Shown: positions 6,401 to 11,369, counted from the stretch's first letter. The stretch: 11,816 bases of DNA from Candidatus Adlerbacteria bacterium (GCA_903824155.1 CAIJVL010000058.1:1-11816); one strand, 5' to 3'. Notes: a model not told the origin generated them from the sequence alone. Translations and numbers: made by a program.

Positions 6401-8151
6401 TGAGTGCATTGGTGAACATCGGCGGTGGCACCATAGCACCGTTTGACTCCGGCGTGGTGTTGAATATCGGCAATAATGTAAATGCGAACGGCATTCAACT
6501 TAATTCTTGGGGCGACAGTACGAAAGGTTTTGAGATAGAGAATGCCAACGGCGGAACCACGCTCGGCTCCGTCGGCGCAAATGCCTTCATGACACTCTCG
6601 ACCAATGCAGCCCAGCCCATAAGGTTTAATACTAATGGCAGCGAGCGCCTGCGTATCGACAGCACTGGCAACGTCGGCATCGGCTCAACAACACCATGGG
6701 GACAGCTTTCTGTTAACCCCAACGGGATCGCCGGCCCGGCGTTTGTTATCGGTTCATCAACCGCAACGCTCTTTACTGTAACCAACGGAGGAAATGTGGG
6801 CATCGGCACCAGCACGCCAAACTACCTGTTGCACGTTGTAACCAGCTCTAACACGGCAACTCCTTTTGTGGTAGTTGAAAATACAAGCCAAGCTACCGCG
6901 GCAACCGCTGATATTCGCTTCCGCACCGGGAATCACGGTGTTGATAACGGATATATTAGTGAAGGATACAATGGCCTCACTACTTACCTGGCTTTGGGTG
7001 AATCAAACTCCTGCTGCTCTAATGCAGTAGAAACTATGCGACTGCTTAATAATAGTGTTGCCATCGGCACTACGACTCCTTATAGTAAGCTCAGCGTCTG
7101 GGGCGCAAATACCACTGCCGGTACAAAAGTGTTTGAGGTGACCAACTCGGCATCGACCACTAGCTTTAGCATCGACAATGCGGGCTTTATCTCGGCCGGC
7201 TCCAGCAACGGCACCAACCCCAGCAACCTGTTTACTATTGATACGTCGAGCGGTACGACCACGGTTGCCAACCTGTCGGTCGGCAACATTGTGTTTGATA
7301 CCGACGCCGGGTTGGTGGGACTCTCTGACATCCCGGTAGACTCCAGCGTTGCTGCCAACGTGCGCCAGGCACAAAGCATTTCTATCGGCGGAAACCCTCT
7401 TATCACCGCGTCGGCAATCGCCAACGGCTCGGGCGGGCTTACCAACTTTGGCGTGGCTATTGGCACCAGCACCAATCCGTACTCGATGCTGCAGGTGTGG
7501 GGGCCCGATGCCGCCAGCTCAACGCCCGCATTTACTATTGTTAACAATTCTTCAACCACGGTCTTTGCAGTGTTTGACGGCGGCAACGCGCAGCTTTCGG
7601 GTACTCTTACCCAAAGCTCCGACCAGCGGCTCAAGACCAACATTACCAGCCTCGACGCGTCGAGTACTCTTGCGGCTTTGACACAGCTCAACCCCGTTAC
7701 CTTTAATTGGATCGATACCAGCCAAGGCTCGACGCCGCAGATAGGCTTTATCGCGCAGCAGGTACAGCAGATATTCCCCAACCTTGTTTCAACCTCGACG
7801 CCGACGCCGCTGACGCCCAACGGCACGCTGGGCGTAAATTACATCGGCTTTGTAGCCCCAATAATTGAGGCAATCAAAGCGCTCGTAACCGAGGTCAATA
7901 ACTTTGCAACTCAGTTTACGACGCACAAGCTGTGCGTGGCCGACGACTCGGGCGCCGCCACGTGCATTACCAAAGCGCAGCTCGATGCACTGCTCCAAGG
8001 GGCGGGGCAGCAGGCTGCGGCCGCCAGTCCGACACCGCCGCCTGCCGACCCTACTCCAGCACCTGCACCAGCCGACAACGCCTCGAGCACGCCTAGCACC
8101 TTAACACCCTCTGCGCCAGATACTACGGGCACCACCACTCCCACAAATTAA
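430..8151 (+). CDS. Giant membrane-anchored tail-fibre-like surface protein with N-terminal helix-turn-helix and C-terminal S74 autochaperone
   Basis: The product is 2573 residues. Residues 12-60 (FISSIDASVRFGITNDYVSLLCRQGKV...RVGRQWFVE) read as an excisionase/MerR-like winged helix-turn-helix. Residues 117-138 form one membrane helix, with Arg/Lys before it (N-in, C-out); an Ala/Ser-rich linker follows. Near 414-450 is a GHGGTGTG tail-fibre motif. Residues 600-1220 form a pectate-lyase-type right-handed beta-helix (VKDFGAAG at 607, TDDTNAI at 862, MPSGVYLV at 889) with a large insertion. Residues 1238-1430 hold YadA-head-like 17-residue repeats, then come GNIGIGT-type stalk repeats. The S74 intramolecular chaperone lies at 2390-2495 with the SDQRLK motif (Ser2397, Lys2402) and IGFIAQQVQQIFP. 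The Pro/Thr-rich tail is at 2532-2573. It is probably a trimeric adhesin on the cell surface, with cleavage before Ser2397 after folding. No Shine-Dalgarno precedes the ATG; the start is chosen because the helix-turn-helix begins right after it. No catalytic residues for sugar cleavage were identified. It is co-transcribed with the LamG gene. Confidence 0.85.
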   Translation: MQPSLQKNNKNFISSIDASVRFGITNDYVSLLCRQGKVAGERVGRQWFVEPSSLETFLAQMQVRKAKLGRKLSHQIREEYATLSVTSTPAIVKRVAWEQTFAPKRTPWLYTRIEPRVGIATIIALPLFVFGVAFSAQAFESSLSMLHPLQLQPAVSYASGQTNPLVASAAYVTRALHMPGAYVDDSLVPPQITAPVALVPKKDIEASLSFAPLFAESLADTTSRVWGSSFGQAANIFVASVNDFGGQGASVVSAEFNMSGVWNAWTTALANILYPVAPTALTKLAFGSPSAARGVGVHRQQVSSSSTAMLPITFVSQLAPRQLPQAPTADLTGYVTQKDLSAQLNDITAQMRNLIYNQNAVSTSSLYASLWGAIALSSRIDSLPSSVTINNSPIVTQQTIPALSELSGLLGIGHGGTGTGTAPIYGQMLVGNASGGYDLVATSSLGLQAGGSSNTFSFPLINSAGTVSLAFGTTTANTWANMQKFTGGVLSLASSTIGNGTQTGGLTISGGATTTGNAYFAGNVGVGTTSPFTTFSVNGGGFFGGSLTVTNLTATGTLTLSSALGVTSGGTGTTSASGATSVLQFLQATTSSVTRSVQSKLADTISVKDFGAAGNTLSYKDGTITVGSNAFSSASATFTSADVGKTIYIDYAGSPGSPLQTTITGFTDSHHITIGANAVTSVPYSFLRGVFVATTQSGAGSYAPGDTITLSGGTASSVAVLTVNRTKVITATINNGGTGGTTAAGASSGACTLTGTTGSGERKFSINAVLVNGAVTVLQNFTSTGEYSANPTSLTAEPVTGCGSLSGATLTLVMGVLMPIVTTQGTYSATAATLTQSSTSGSGTGATFTSLFVTGGSFTYGTDDTNAISTAFNYEMQLDKTGTPKCIYMPSGVYLVTSALPTFYHSNGCVMGDGSNKTSLQAAPSLTNDVLSWSEDWAGVGGTAFGAPSPLLSQQTVGPVLKNIGIAGDQSSGNIQHAVTFYDRNDQVDMENVSVSFMTGSCLRMGYLKNTTQSYVRESQFNNIHCFDAGTSTAPAIDVNTNSNADGTNELDFNTINIYAPYGPGFVIHSVGPSGTRGIHVNQLRVEGEQGDVGLYQGDLVRIGDSSTSAINDSIQFTQLHILNPYLGYAAFKVTADSAADQPYYIDVTDGDIDAAPGYGRALELDAGRFMNFEFNGGLNSIDYNLYAGPSPLLGGSNIVSNGNNESSLYAFIASSSVASVMVPNGQTIASLASGAPSNVAFGVQALGAATSSLYNTAIGYQALTVNASGVSNTALGFLALAANTSGNNNTATGYVALGKNTIGVFNTASGFGALGSNTSGSNNSGFGVDAFANTSTGSNNVGVGENAGFWNQTGSGNTAIGSFTDGIGNNAVGNHSNNTELGLSAGYMISTGSRNLFLGANMASTTATGNNNIAIGYDVALPSINGSNQLDIGNLLFGTGINGEGTNLSTGNIGIGTSSPMGTLAVGSGQIVAVGGGAVTSGGYVFSNSLNTGMYSPAASDLRLSTNGVDVFRSAGNSNYSASLSISSGFNTIPPANGLYVAGNTGLGTSSPFAKLSVHANNGDTNTTLFAIGSSTQSATSTLFSISNIGNVTIPNNVAYSALTTTGGTQSLLTLDAANNTDVLVPPSGKAGFYNGNYKILVNGDSASLLSDGAFAWSNSVSLNSGTYDTGLSRLGADKIAVGNGTANDISGTLVANTIGVGTTSPFAKLSVQANNGDTNTTLFAIGSSTQSATSTLFSISNTGTVAINAGPAGGQNFTFSANSAINTAQLLSNTSNLTIGSSVGGGALNLEASNSIGATLTSNGNFGIGSSTPWGQLSINPNGIAGPAFVIGSSTATLFTVTNAGQVGIGTAAPSASLQINGSGANSITNLILSNSNGFGANQGSNISFYNGTSPTGNYDASIYGANQTSGGGGEGYLAFFTRNADVVTEKMRISAAGNVGIGTTTPTANLVVNGTTGQNLFQIATSTNQNVLVVNQNGNIGIGGNNNLSALVNIGGGTIAPFDSGVVLNIGNNVNANGIQLNSWGDSTKGFEIENANGGTTLGSVGANAFMTLSTNAAQPIRFNTNGSERLRIDSTGNVGIGSTTPWGQLSVNPNGIAGPAFVIGSSTATLFTVTNGGNVGIGTSTPNYLLHVVTSSNTATPFVVVENTSQATAATADIRFRTGNHGVDNGYISEGYNGLTTYLALGESNSCCSNAVETMRLLNNSVAIGTTTPYSKLSVWGANTTAGTKVFEVTNSASTTSFSIDNAGFISAGSSNGTNPSNLFTIDTSSGTTTVANLSVGNIVFDTDAGLVGLSDIPVDSSVAANVRQAQSISIGGNPLITASAIANGSGGLTNFGVAIGTSTNPYSMLQVWGPDAASSTPAFTIVNNSSTTVFAVFDGGNAQLSGTLTQSSDQRLKTNITSLDASSTLAALTQLNPVTFNWIDTSQGSTPQIGFIAQQVQQIFPNLVSTSTPTPLTPNGTLGVNYIGFVAPIIEAIKALVTEVNNFATQFTTHKLCVADDSGAATCITKAQLDALLQGAGQQAAAASPTPPPADPTPAPAPADNASSTPSTLTPSAPDTTGTTTPTN
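2506..2997 (+). other. Phage-type insertion inside the beta-helix domain (part of the giant gene)
   Basis: Residues about 693-856 interrupt the pectate-lyase-like domain between its first strand (VKDFGAAG, 607) and its TDDTNAI helix (862), which normally lie only a few residues apart. The insert has the repeating structural-protein style seen in phage fibres: Y.PGDTITLSGGT, TVNRTKVITATINNGG, CTLTGTTGSGERKFS, then a second similar half ending GATLTLVMGV. The preceding 75 residues (ADVGKTIYID...HHITIGANAVT) form another beta-sandwich-like insert. No enzyme motif is seen. Confidence 0.55.
4141..4719 (+). repeat. YadA-head-like 17-residue repeats (about 11 copies) within the giant gene
   Basis: Residues 1238-1430 show a periodic pattern N-T-A-x-G-(Y/F)-x-A-L-x-x-N-T-S-G-x-N, e.g. 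NTAIGYQALTVNASGVS, NTALGFLALAANTSGNN, NTATGYVALGKNTIGVF, NTASGFGALGSNTSGSN, and more degenerate copies to NIAIGYDVALPSINGSN. The pattern resembles left-handed parallel beta-roll head repeats of trimeric adhesins (YadA/Hep_Hag), with a 17-residue unit in place of the usual 14. DNA copies are diverged, so these are protein-level repeats. Confidence 0.75.
5077..5202 (+). repeat. Internal protein repeat A, copy 1 (partner 5539-5664)
   Basis: 42 codons (residues 1550-1591, TSSPFAKLSVHANNGDTNTT onward). 39 residues match copy 2 at 5539-5664, but 21 of the matching residues use different synonymous codons. Confidence 0.9.
5539..5664 (+). repeat. Internal protein repeat A, copy 2 (partner 5077-5202)
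   Basis: 42 codons (residues 1704-1745). Only three residues differ from copy 1 (S/T, H/Q, I/T). Half the codons differ silently, so the duplication is old and the protein sequence is conserved. Confidence 0.9.
5863..5970 (+). repeat. Internal repeat B, copy 1 (partner 6685-6792)
   Basis: 36 codons (residues 1812-1847, SSTPWGQLSINPNGIAGPAF onward). A central 35-base block (5908-5942) is identical at the DNA level to 6730-6764, pointing to a more recent duplication or gene conversion than repeat A. Confidence 0.9.
6685..6792 (+). repeat. Internal repeat B, copy 2 (partner 5863-5970)
   Basis: 36 codons (residues 2086-2121, STTPWGQLSVNPNGIAGPAF onward). Three residues and about ten synonymous codons differ from copy 1, mostly outside the identical 35-base core. 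Confidence 0.9.
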
Positions 8152-8154
8152 TAT

Positions 8155-10365
8155 ATGCAACCAAACAACCACAAAGACAAAGGACAGAAAGTATTGGCAA
8201 TGCCGCCCTTTTTTATTGGTTGGATTGCTATTGTTATTGCGATATACATTGCAACGCTGGGCTTGCCCGCGCATGCGTCGGTCGTGGAAGGGCACAGCAA
8301 CACCATTACGCTTGGCAGCGGTCTTGCCGGCTATTGGCCGCTCGACGGCGCAACCACCAATTGGCTCACCGACACTACGGCCGACAGTTCGGGCAACGGC
8401 AACACTGGCCAGCTCGTCAATATGAGTACGACCACGTCGCCGGTTATTGGCAAGATAGGGCAGGCGTTAAAGTTTAACGGCAGTAACGAAGTGGTGAGGA
8501 CGTCACCCACCGGCTTTGTCACCGCTACATCGCCGCGCAGCATGGCAGCATGGATAAAGATAACGACTGCCGGTAGCATTATGGTGCCGTTTGTATACGG
8601 CAGTTGTACGCCTAACGGCGGCGCATTTGGCGTATACATAGACGCATCGAACATTTTGCATTTTTGGGGTTGTGGAGATGATTTTCAAACCACGACAACA
8701 CTCACGACCGGCGTGTGGTATCACATTGCTGTGGTGACCAAAAATGGCGTAAGTGTTACCGTATACGTCAACGGAGTCGCGGTCAGTACCCAAACTGTTT
8801 CGGGCGGCTCGCTAGGCTCTCCATCAGGTACTTCGTATGAAGAGGTCGGCAGCGCAGCGCTGGTGTCAGGCAGTACCCCGTTTTATTTTGTAGGGTTGGT
8901 GGATGACGTGCGCGTGTACAACAGAGCACTCTCGGCGCAAGAGGTGGGTCAGCTGTATGCGCAAGGTGCGGTAAACGCTGCGCACTCAAACACCACTACG
9001 CTGAGCAGCGGCTTGGTGGGCTATTGGACACTTGATGGCAATAAAACAAACTGGCTGAACGGCACGACAGCAGACAGCTCGGGCAACGGCAACACTGGCT
9101 CATTGGTAAGTATGTCCACTACCACGTCGCCGGTCATTGGCAAAATTGGCGGGGCATTAAATTTTAATAGCACCATCGGGCAGTATGTAAACCTGGGTAC
9201 TCCGTCGTTACTTGAGGGTCTCCAACTGCCGGTTACTATTTCAGGTTGGTTTAAACAGACTTCAACCTCTGGTTTGCAACCGATTTATGCTGCATATTCG
9301 AATACAAGCGGTGGTAACATATGGTCATTGGTTCGCATTGATAACGGTACTTTGATGTACTATGCGTCTAACTCGAGTGGAGTATTTCAAAACTTTGGTA
9401 CCTTTACCCCTGCAGTAGGCAAGTGGCATTACTTTTCCGTTACTGTTAGCGGCACGTTAGCCTCTCCTACGTTGACTATTTATCTTGATGGAGCAAGTCA
9501 GAGTGTTAGCTTAGGAGCATTATATGCAACTCCACAACCCGTCTCTATATATATAGGAGGGGATGCGGCTCAGCTTAACGAGAGATTTAATGGTGCAATA
9601 GATGACGTGCGCATATACAATAGAGCACTCTCGGCTAACGAAACTACGCAACTCTATGCGCTGGGACAGGTAAATGTTGCGCATTCAAACACTACTTCGA
9701 GTGCAGGCGGCTTGGTAGGGTACTGGACCTTCGATGGCCCTAAAATAAATTGGGCTACGGGCGCCGTGGCTGACTCAAGCGGCCAAGGCAACACCGGCCA
9801 GCTGGTGTTGATGTCGACTTCAACTTCTCCAACAATAGGGAAGATAGGGCAGGCACTTAACTTTAACGGCGGTGTAAACAATTACATTTTGCTCCCAAAC
9901 AGCTTGATTCAAAATAATACGGCGATTACCACCAGTATGTGGTTTAAAACAACCATTTCCGGCGGTATGTTTGGATATCAAAATGGGGCGGCTGGGGCAA
10001 CTGCAGCAAATTACGTCCCTATGCTATATGTCGGGACCGACGGAAAGTTGAGGGGAGAGTATTACCAAGGCACGTTAAACGCCCTAACCAGCTCTGGTTC
10101 GGTCATGGATGGAAAGTGGCATCATGCTGTACTGACGGGGAATGTAAACACGCAAAGTTTATATTTAGACGGCTCATTGGTGGGTACGTTGTCCGGCACT
10201 ATAACTAATCTTGATATGAGTTTTAATCAAATTGGCATTGCAAAAGTCAGCGGCTGGCCTTCTGGGGGGAATGGCCCCTTTTCAGGCGCCATCGACGACG
10301 TGCGCATATACAATAGAGCGCTCTCGGCACAAGAGGTGGCCCAGCTTTACGCCTCAACCAAATGA
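8155..10365 (+). CDS. Secreted protein with three LamG/concanavalin-like lectin domains
   Basis: The product is 736 residues. A charged N-terminus (KDKGQK) is followed by a hydrophobic segment (about 17-36) and an AHA|S site after residue 41, a good signal peptidase I signal, so it is probably exported by Sec. Three tandem units of about 233 residues follow. Each opens with (G)LxGYWxxDG...ADSSG.GNTG.L..MST(T/S)TSP.IGKIG.AL.FN, typical of LamG/laminin-G-like jellyroll domains. Each closes with DDVR(I/V)YNRALSA.E...QLYA. These domains usually bind carbohydrate or protein ligands; no catalytic motif is seen. No membrane anchor or sorting signal exists at the C-terminus. The ATG lies three bases after the fibre gene stop with no Shine-Dalgarno, suggesting translational coupling. 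An alternative start at TTG 8194 has AGGA nine bases upstream, but it would lose the basic n-region of the signal peptide. It is likely a partner of the fibre protein at the surface. Confidence 0.82.
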   Translation: MQPNNHKDKGQKVLAMPPFFIGWIAIVIAIYIATLGLPAHASVVEGHSNTITLGSGLAGYWPLDGATTNWLTDTTADSSGNGNTGQLVNMSTTTSPVIGKIGQALKFNGSNEVVRTSPTGFVTATSPRSMAAWIKITTAGSIMVPFVYGSCTPNGGAFGVYIDASNILHFWGCGDDFQTTTTLTTGVWYHIAVVTKNGVSVTVYVNGVAVSTQTVSGGSLGSPSGTSYEEVGSAALVSGSTPFYFVGLVDDVRVYNRALSAQEVGQLYAQGAVNAAHSNTTTLSSGLVGYWTLDGNKTNWLNGTTADSSGNGNTGSLVSMSTTTSPVIGKIGGALNFNSTIGQYVNLGTPSLLEGLQLPVTISGWFKQTSTSGLQPIYAAYSNTSGGNIWSLVRIDNGTLMYYASNSSGVFQNFGTFTPAVGKWHYFSVTVSGTLASPTLTIYLDGASQSVSLGALYATPQPVSIYIGGDAAQLNERFNGAIDDVRIYNRALSANETTQLYALGQVNVAHSNTTSSAGGLVGYWTFDGPKINWATGAVADSSGQGNTGQLVLMSTSTSPTIGKIGQALNFNGGVNNYILLPNSLIQNNTAITTSMWFKTTISGGMFGYQNGAAGATAANYVPMLYVGTDGKLRGEYYQGTLNALTSSGSVMDGKWHHAVLTGNVNTQSLYLDGSLVGTLSGTITNLDMSFNQIGIAKVSGWPSGGNGPFSGAIDDVRIYNRALSAQEVAQLYASTK
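8320..10353 (+). repeat. Three tandem LamG coding units, period about 697-699 bases
   Basis: The closing segment gacgtgcgc(g/a)t(a/g)tacaa recurs near 8905, 9604 and 10300. The opening segment (GYWxxDG to IGKIG) recurs near 8329, 9019 and 9718. Ends are well conserved in DNA and are GC-rich; the centres (about 9170-9590 and 9880-10280) are unrelated in sequence and visibly more AT-rich. Confidence 0.8.
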
Positions 10366-10371
10366 TGCCTT

Positions 10372-10482
10372 TTAAAACAAAAGCGAGAAATATGAAAACA
10401 CCATGGACAATATGATTATCACCGCCAAGGCAATGCCAAAAAACTTCGAGTATTTTGCGTTATTTTTGCTAAACATGTTCAT
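10372..10482 (-). CDS. Small single-pass membrane protein, unknown function
   Basis: On the minus strand, ATG at 10482 (MNMFSKNNAKYSKFFGIALA...) gives 36 residues, and ATG at 10476 gives 34. The product is a short basic head followed by one hydrophobic helix (about residues 15-36), ending SLLF. The frame stays open further upstream to 10725, but that extension overlaps the division gene and reads as non-protein-like. A clean TATAAT (10494-10489) sits so close that transcription would begin almost exactly at the 10482 ATG, a leaderless arrangement that supports this start. The gene converges on the LamG gene, with six bases between the stops and no obvious terminator. I do not recognise a named family; tiny basic single-helix proteins of this look occur in CPR genomes. 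Confidence 0.5.
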   Translation of the reverse strand: MNMFSKNNAKYSKFFGIALAVIIILSMVFSYFSLLF

Positions 10483-10493
10483 GGGAGTATTAT
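10466..10493 (+). promoter_or_regulatory. Promoter of the DivIC/FtsB-like gene
   Basis: TTGCTA (10466-10471), a 16-base spacer and TATTAT (10488-10493). The expected transcription start falls at or next to ATG 10502, giving a leaderless mRNA. The -10 overlaps the divergent TATAAT by five bases, so polymerase probably can occupy only one direction at a time. Confidence 0.45.
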
Positions 10494-10518
10494 AAACAAC
10501 TATGCGGGATTTTACCAA
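10489..10518 (-). promoter_or_regulatory. Promoter of the small membrane protein
   Basis: On the minus strand, TTGGTA (10518-10513, four of six matches to TTGACA), an 18-base spacer and a perfect TATAAT (10494-10489). The expected start, about seven bases on, coincides with the ATG at 10482. The -35 lies inside the first codons of the divergent gene. Confidence 0.5.
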
Positions 10519-10897
10519 GCGCAAGGGGAGAGGAGATATGGTACGGCGATTCTTCTTTGGAGCCGCCATGGTCACTCTGCTGGCCCTGGTGACCTTTGGG
10601 GCGGGCCACGCTGCATGGGGCATGTATGGCAAGTTTGCCGAGGCTGCATCGCACAATGCCGTGGCGCAGCAAAACTTAGTGCAGATGAAGGCCGAGCAGG
10701 CCAGCGTAGAGGCCGAGGTTAACACCCTTTCCTCGCAAGAGGGGCAGGAAGCCCAGCTAAGGCAGTCCTACGGTGTGGCGCTGCCCGGCGAGGGCGAGAT
10801 ACAGATAGTGCACGAAGCGTCAACTACTAGTGTCTCTGCGGCCCCCGCCTCAGGCAACTTTTTCATGAGGATACTGAAAGCGCTCTTTGTGTGGTAA
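10502..10897 (+). CDS. DivIC/FtsB-like septum formation initiator protein
   Basis: The product is 131 residues. A basic N-terminus (MRDFTKRKGRGD) is followed by one membrane helix (about 16-38) and an Ala/Gln/Glu-rich coiled coil (about 45-85). It ends with EAQLRQSYGVALPGEGEIQIV, matching the family signature (E..LR..YG...PGE..I.IV). DivIC/FtsB proteins form a bitopic membrane complex with FtsL-type partners and FtsQ/DivIB that activates septal peptidoglycan synthesis at the division site. The 10502 start is preferred because a -10 box lies just upstream and DF..KR...R is the usual start of CPR members. An alternative ATG at 10538 has a purine-rich AAGGGGAG seven bases before it and would remove the basic head. 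A short Ala/Ser tail with a weak hydrophobic end (FFMRILKALFVW) follows the conserved part. Confidence 0.75.
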   Translation: MRDFTKRKGRGDMVRRFFFGAAMVTLLALVTFGAGHAAWGMYGKFAEAASHNAVAQQNLVQMKAEQASVEAEVNTLSSQEGQEAQLRQSYGVALPGEGEIQIVHEASTTSVSAAPASGNFFMRILKALFVW

Positions 10898-10913
10898 ATT
10901 ATTTAAGCAATTT

Positions 10914-10984
10914 GCGGGTATAGTTTAGTGGCAAAATGATTGCTTCCCAAGCAATAGATCGGAGTTCGATTCTCCGTACCCGCA
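10914..10984 (+). tRNA. tRNA-Gly (anticodon CCC)
   Basis: GCGGGTA (10914-10920) pairs perfectly with TACCCGC (10977-10983). The anticodon arm is ATTGC-TTCCCAA-GCAAT with anticodon CCC, reading GGG glycine codons. The T arm is CGGAG-TTCGATT-CTCCG. The discriminator is A10984, and the next bases are CAC, so the 3' CCA is not encoded and must be added enzymatically. It begins 16 bases after the division gene stop and may share its transcript. Confidence 0.95.
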
Positions 10985-11000
10985 CACTGTACAAAGTAAA

Positions 11001-11041
11001 GTGACAGGCGCTTGACAGGTATGCTATACTATTAATATAGA
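11001..11041 (+). promoter_or_regulatory. Promoter(s) of the glutaredoxin gene
   Basis: The best reading is GTGACA (11001-11006), an 18-base spacer and TATACT (11025-11030) with an extended TGC just before it, which would start transcription near 11037 with a leader of about 23 bases. A second overlapping option is a perfect TTGACA (11012-11017), an 18-base spacer and TATAGA (11036-11041), starting near 11048. Both lie between tRNA-Gly and the gene. Confidence 0.65.
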
Positions 11042-11059
11042 AACTAATTACATACACGT

Positions 11060-11302
11060 ATGCAAAGCCATGTAACCATTTACTCGACCCCGACCTGCCA
11101 CTTTTGCCAGATGGCGAAAGAATTTTTTGCCGAAAAAGGCGTTGAGTATACCGCCTACGATGTTGCAAGCGACGCTGAAAAGCGCACTGAAATGATCAAT
11201 CTTACCGGCCAGCTCGGCGTACCGGTCATCCAAATAGGCCAGGACATCATGGTCGGCTTTGATCGCGAAAAGATAGCCGCCAAGCTCGGCATCGCAGCGT
11301 AG
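11060..11302 (+). CDS. Glutaredoxin-family thiol-disulfide oxidoreductase
   Basis: The product is 80 residues, the usual length of minimal glutaredoxin/NrdH-type proteins. After a beta strand (VTIYSTPT) comes the active site Cys13-His-Phe-Cys16. The thioredoxin-fold cis-proline is in GVPVI (Pro55), and the VGFD turn at 65-68 matches the GF(D/R) end motif of the family. It would reduce disulfides in the cytoplasm using its dithiol; the electron donor (glutathione, thioredoxin reductase or other) cannot be told from sequence. There is no signal peptide or Shine-Dalgarno. It has its own promoter upstream and a strong terminator four bases after the stop, so it is a single-gene transcript. The CHFC active site is unlike the CPYC of classical glutaredoxins and is seen in CPR-type members. 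Confidence 0.88.
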   Translation: MQSHVTIYSTPTCHFCQMAKEFFAEKGVEYTAYDVASDAEKRTEMINLTGQLGVPVIQIGQDIMVGFDREKIAAKLGIAA

Positions 11303-11306
11303 CTAA

Positions 11307-11348
11307 CAAAACAAAAAATCCTGCAAATTTGCAGGATTTTTTGTTTTG
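11307..11348. terminator. Bidirectional intrinsic terminator, 42-base perfect palindrome
   Basis: The two 21-base halves around the 11327/11328 junction are exact reverse complements. The core stem ATCCTGCA/TGCAGGAT is flanked by an A-run on the left and TTTTTTGTTTT on the right. It ends the glutaredoxin transcript; its symmetry would let it work on the opposite strand as well. Confidence 0.92.
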
Positions 11349-11369
11349 CCTATGTTACATTGCAGTGAA

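Larger units (their letters stand above)
4786..7515 (+). repeat. GNIGIGT(S/T)P-type stalk repeats within the giant gene
   Basis: About eleven copies of a short motif (GNIGIGTSSP, GNTGLGTSSPFAKLSV, NTIGVGTTSPFAKLSV, GNFGIGSSTPWGQLSI, GQVGIGTAAPSASLQI, GNVGIGTTTPTANLVV, GNIGIGGNNNLSALVNI, GNVGIGSSTPWGQLSV, GNVGIGTSTPNYLLHV, SVAIGTTTPYSKLSV, VAIGTSTNPYSMLQV) occur at irregular spacing. An isolated earlier copy lies near residue 523. Such motifs are typical of the fibre region before an S74 chaperone. The irregular spacing reflects different modules inserted between copies. Confidence 0.75.

Noticed and set aside
4141..7515. CRISPR-like or satellite repeat array
   Set aside because: Repeats are in-frame protein repeats with diverged DNA, no constant repeat with unique spacers.
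7080..7826. Long open frame (248 codons) on the minus strand inside the giant gene
   Set aside because: It lies fully antisense to the stalk/S74 coding sequence, has no promoter or recognisable domain, and many similar antisense frames occur across this gene because its Ala/Thr/Gly/Ser codons give few stops on the other strand.
430..10365. Prophage
   Set aside because: Fibre modules are phage-like, but there is no capsid, portal, terminase, integrase or lysis gene, and the fibre has its own membrane helix; it is better read as a cellular surface protein.
10363..10365. TGA read as an amino acid (alternative code)
   Set aside because: The TGA ends the last LamG unit right after the usual QLYA ending and a convergent gene begins six bases on, so it behaves as a stop.
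10483..10725. Upstream extension of the minus-strand small gene to 117 codons
   Set aside because: The extension overlaps the DivIC/FtsB-like gene antisense and is not protein-like; the TATAAT at 10489-10494 supports starting at 10482 or 10476.
10538..10897. Start of the DivIC/FtsB-like gene at ATG 10538
   Set aside because: A purine-rich stretch precedes it, but the promoter placement and the conserved basic DF..KR head favour 10502; kept as an alternative in the entry.
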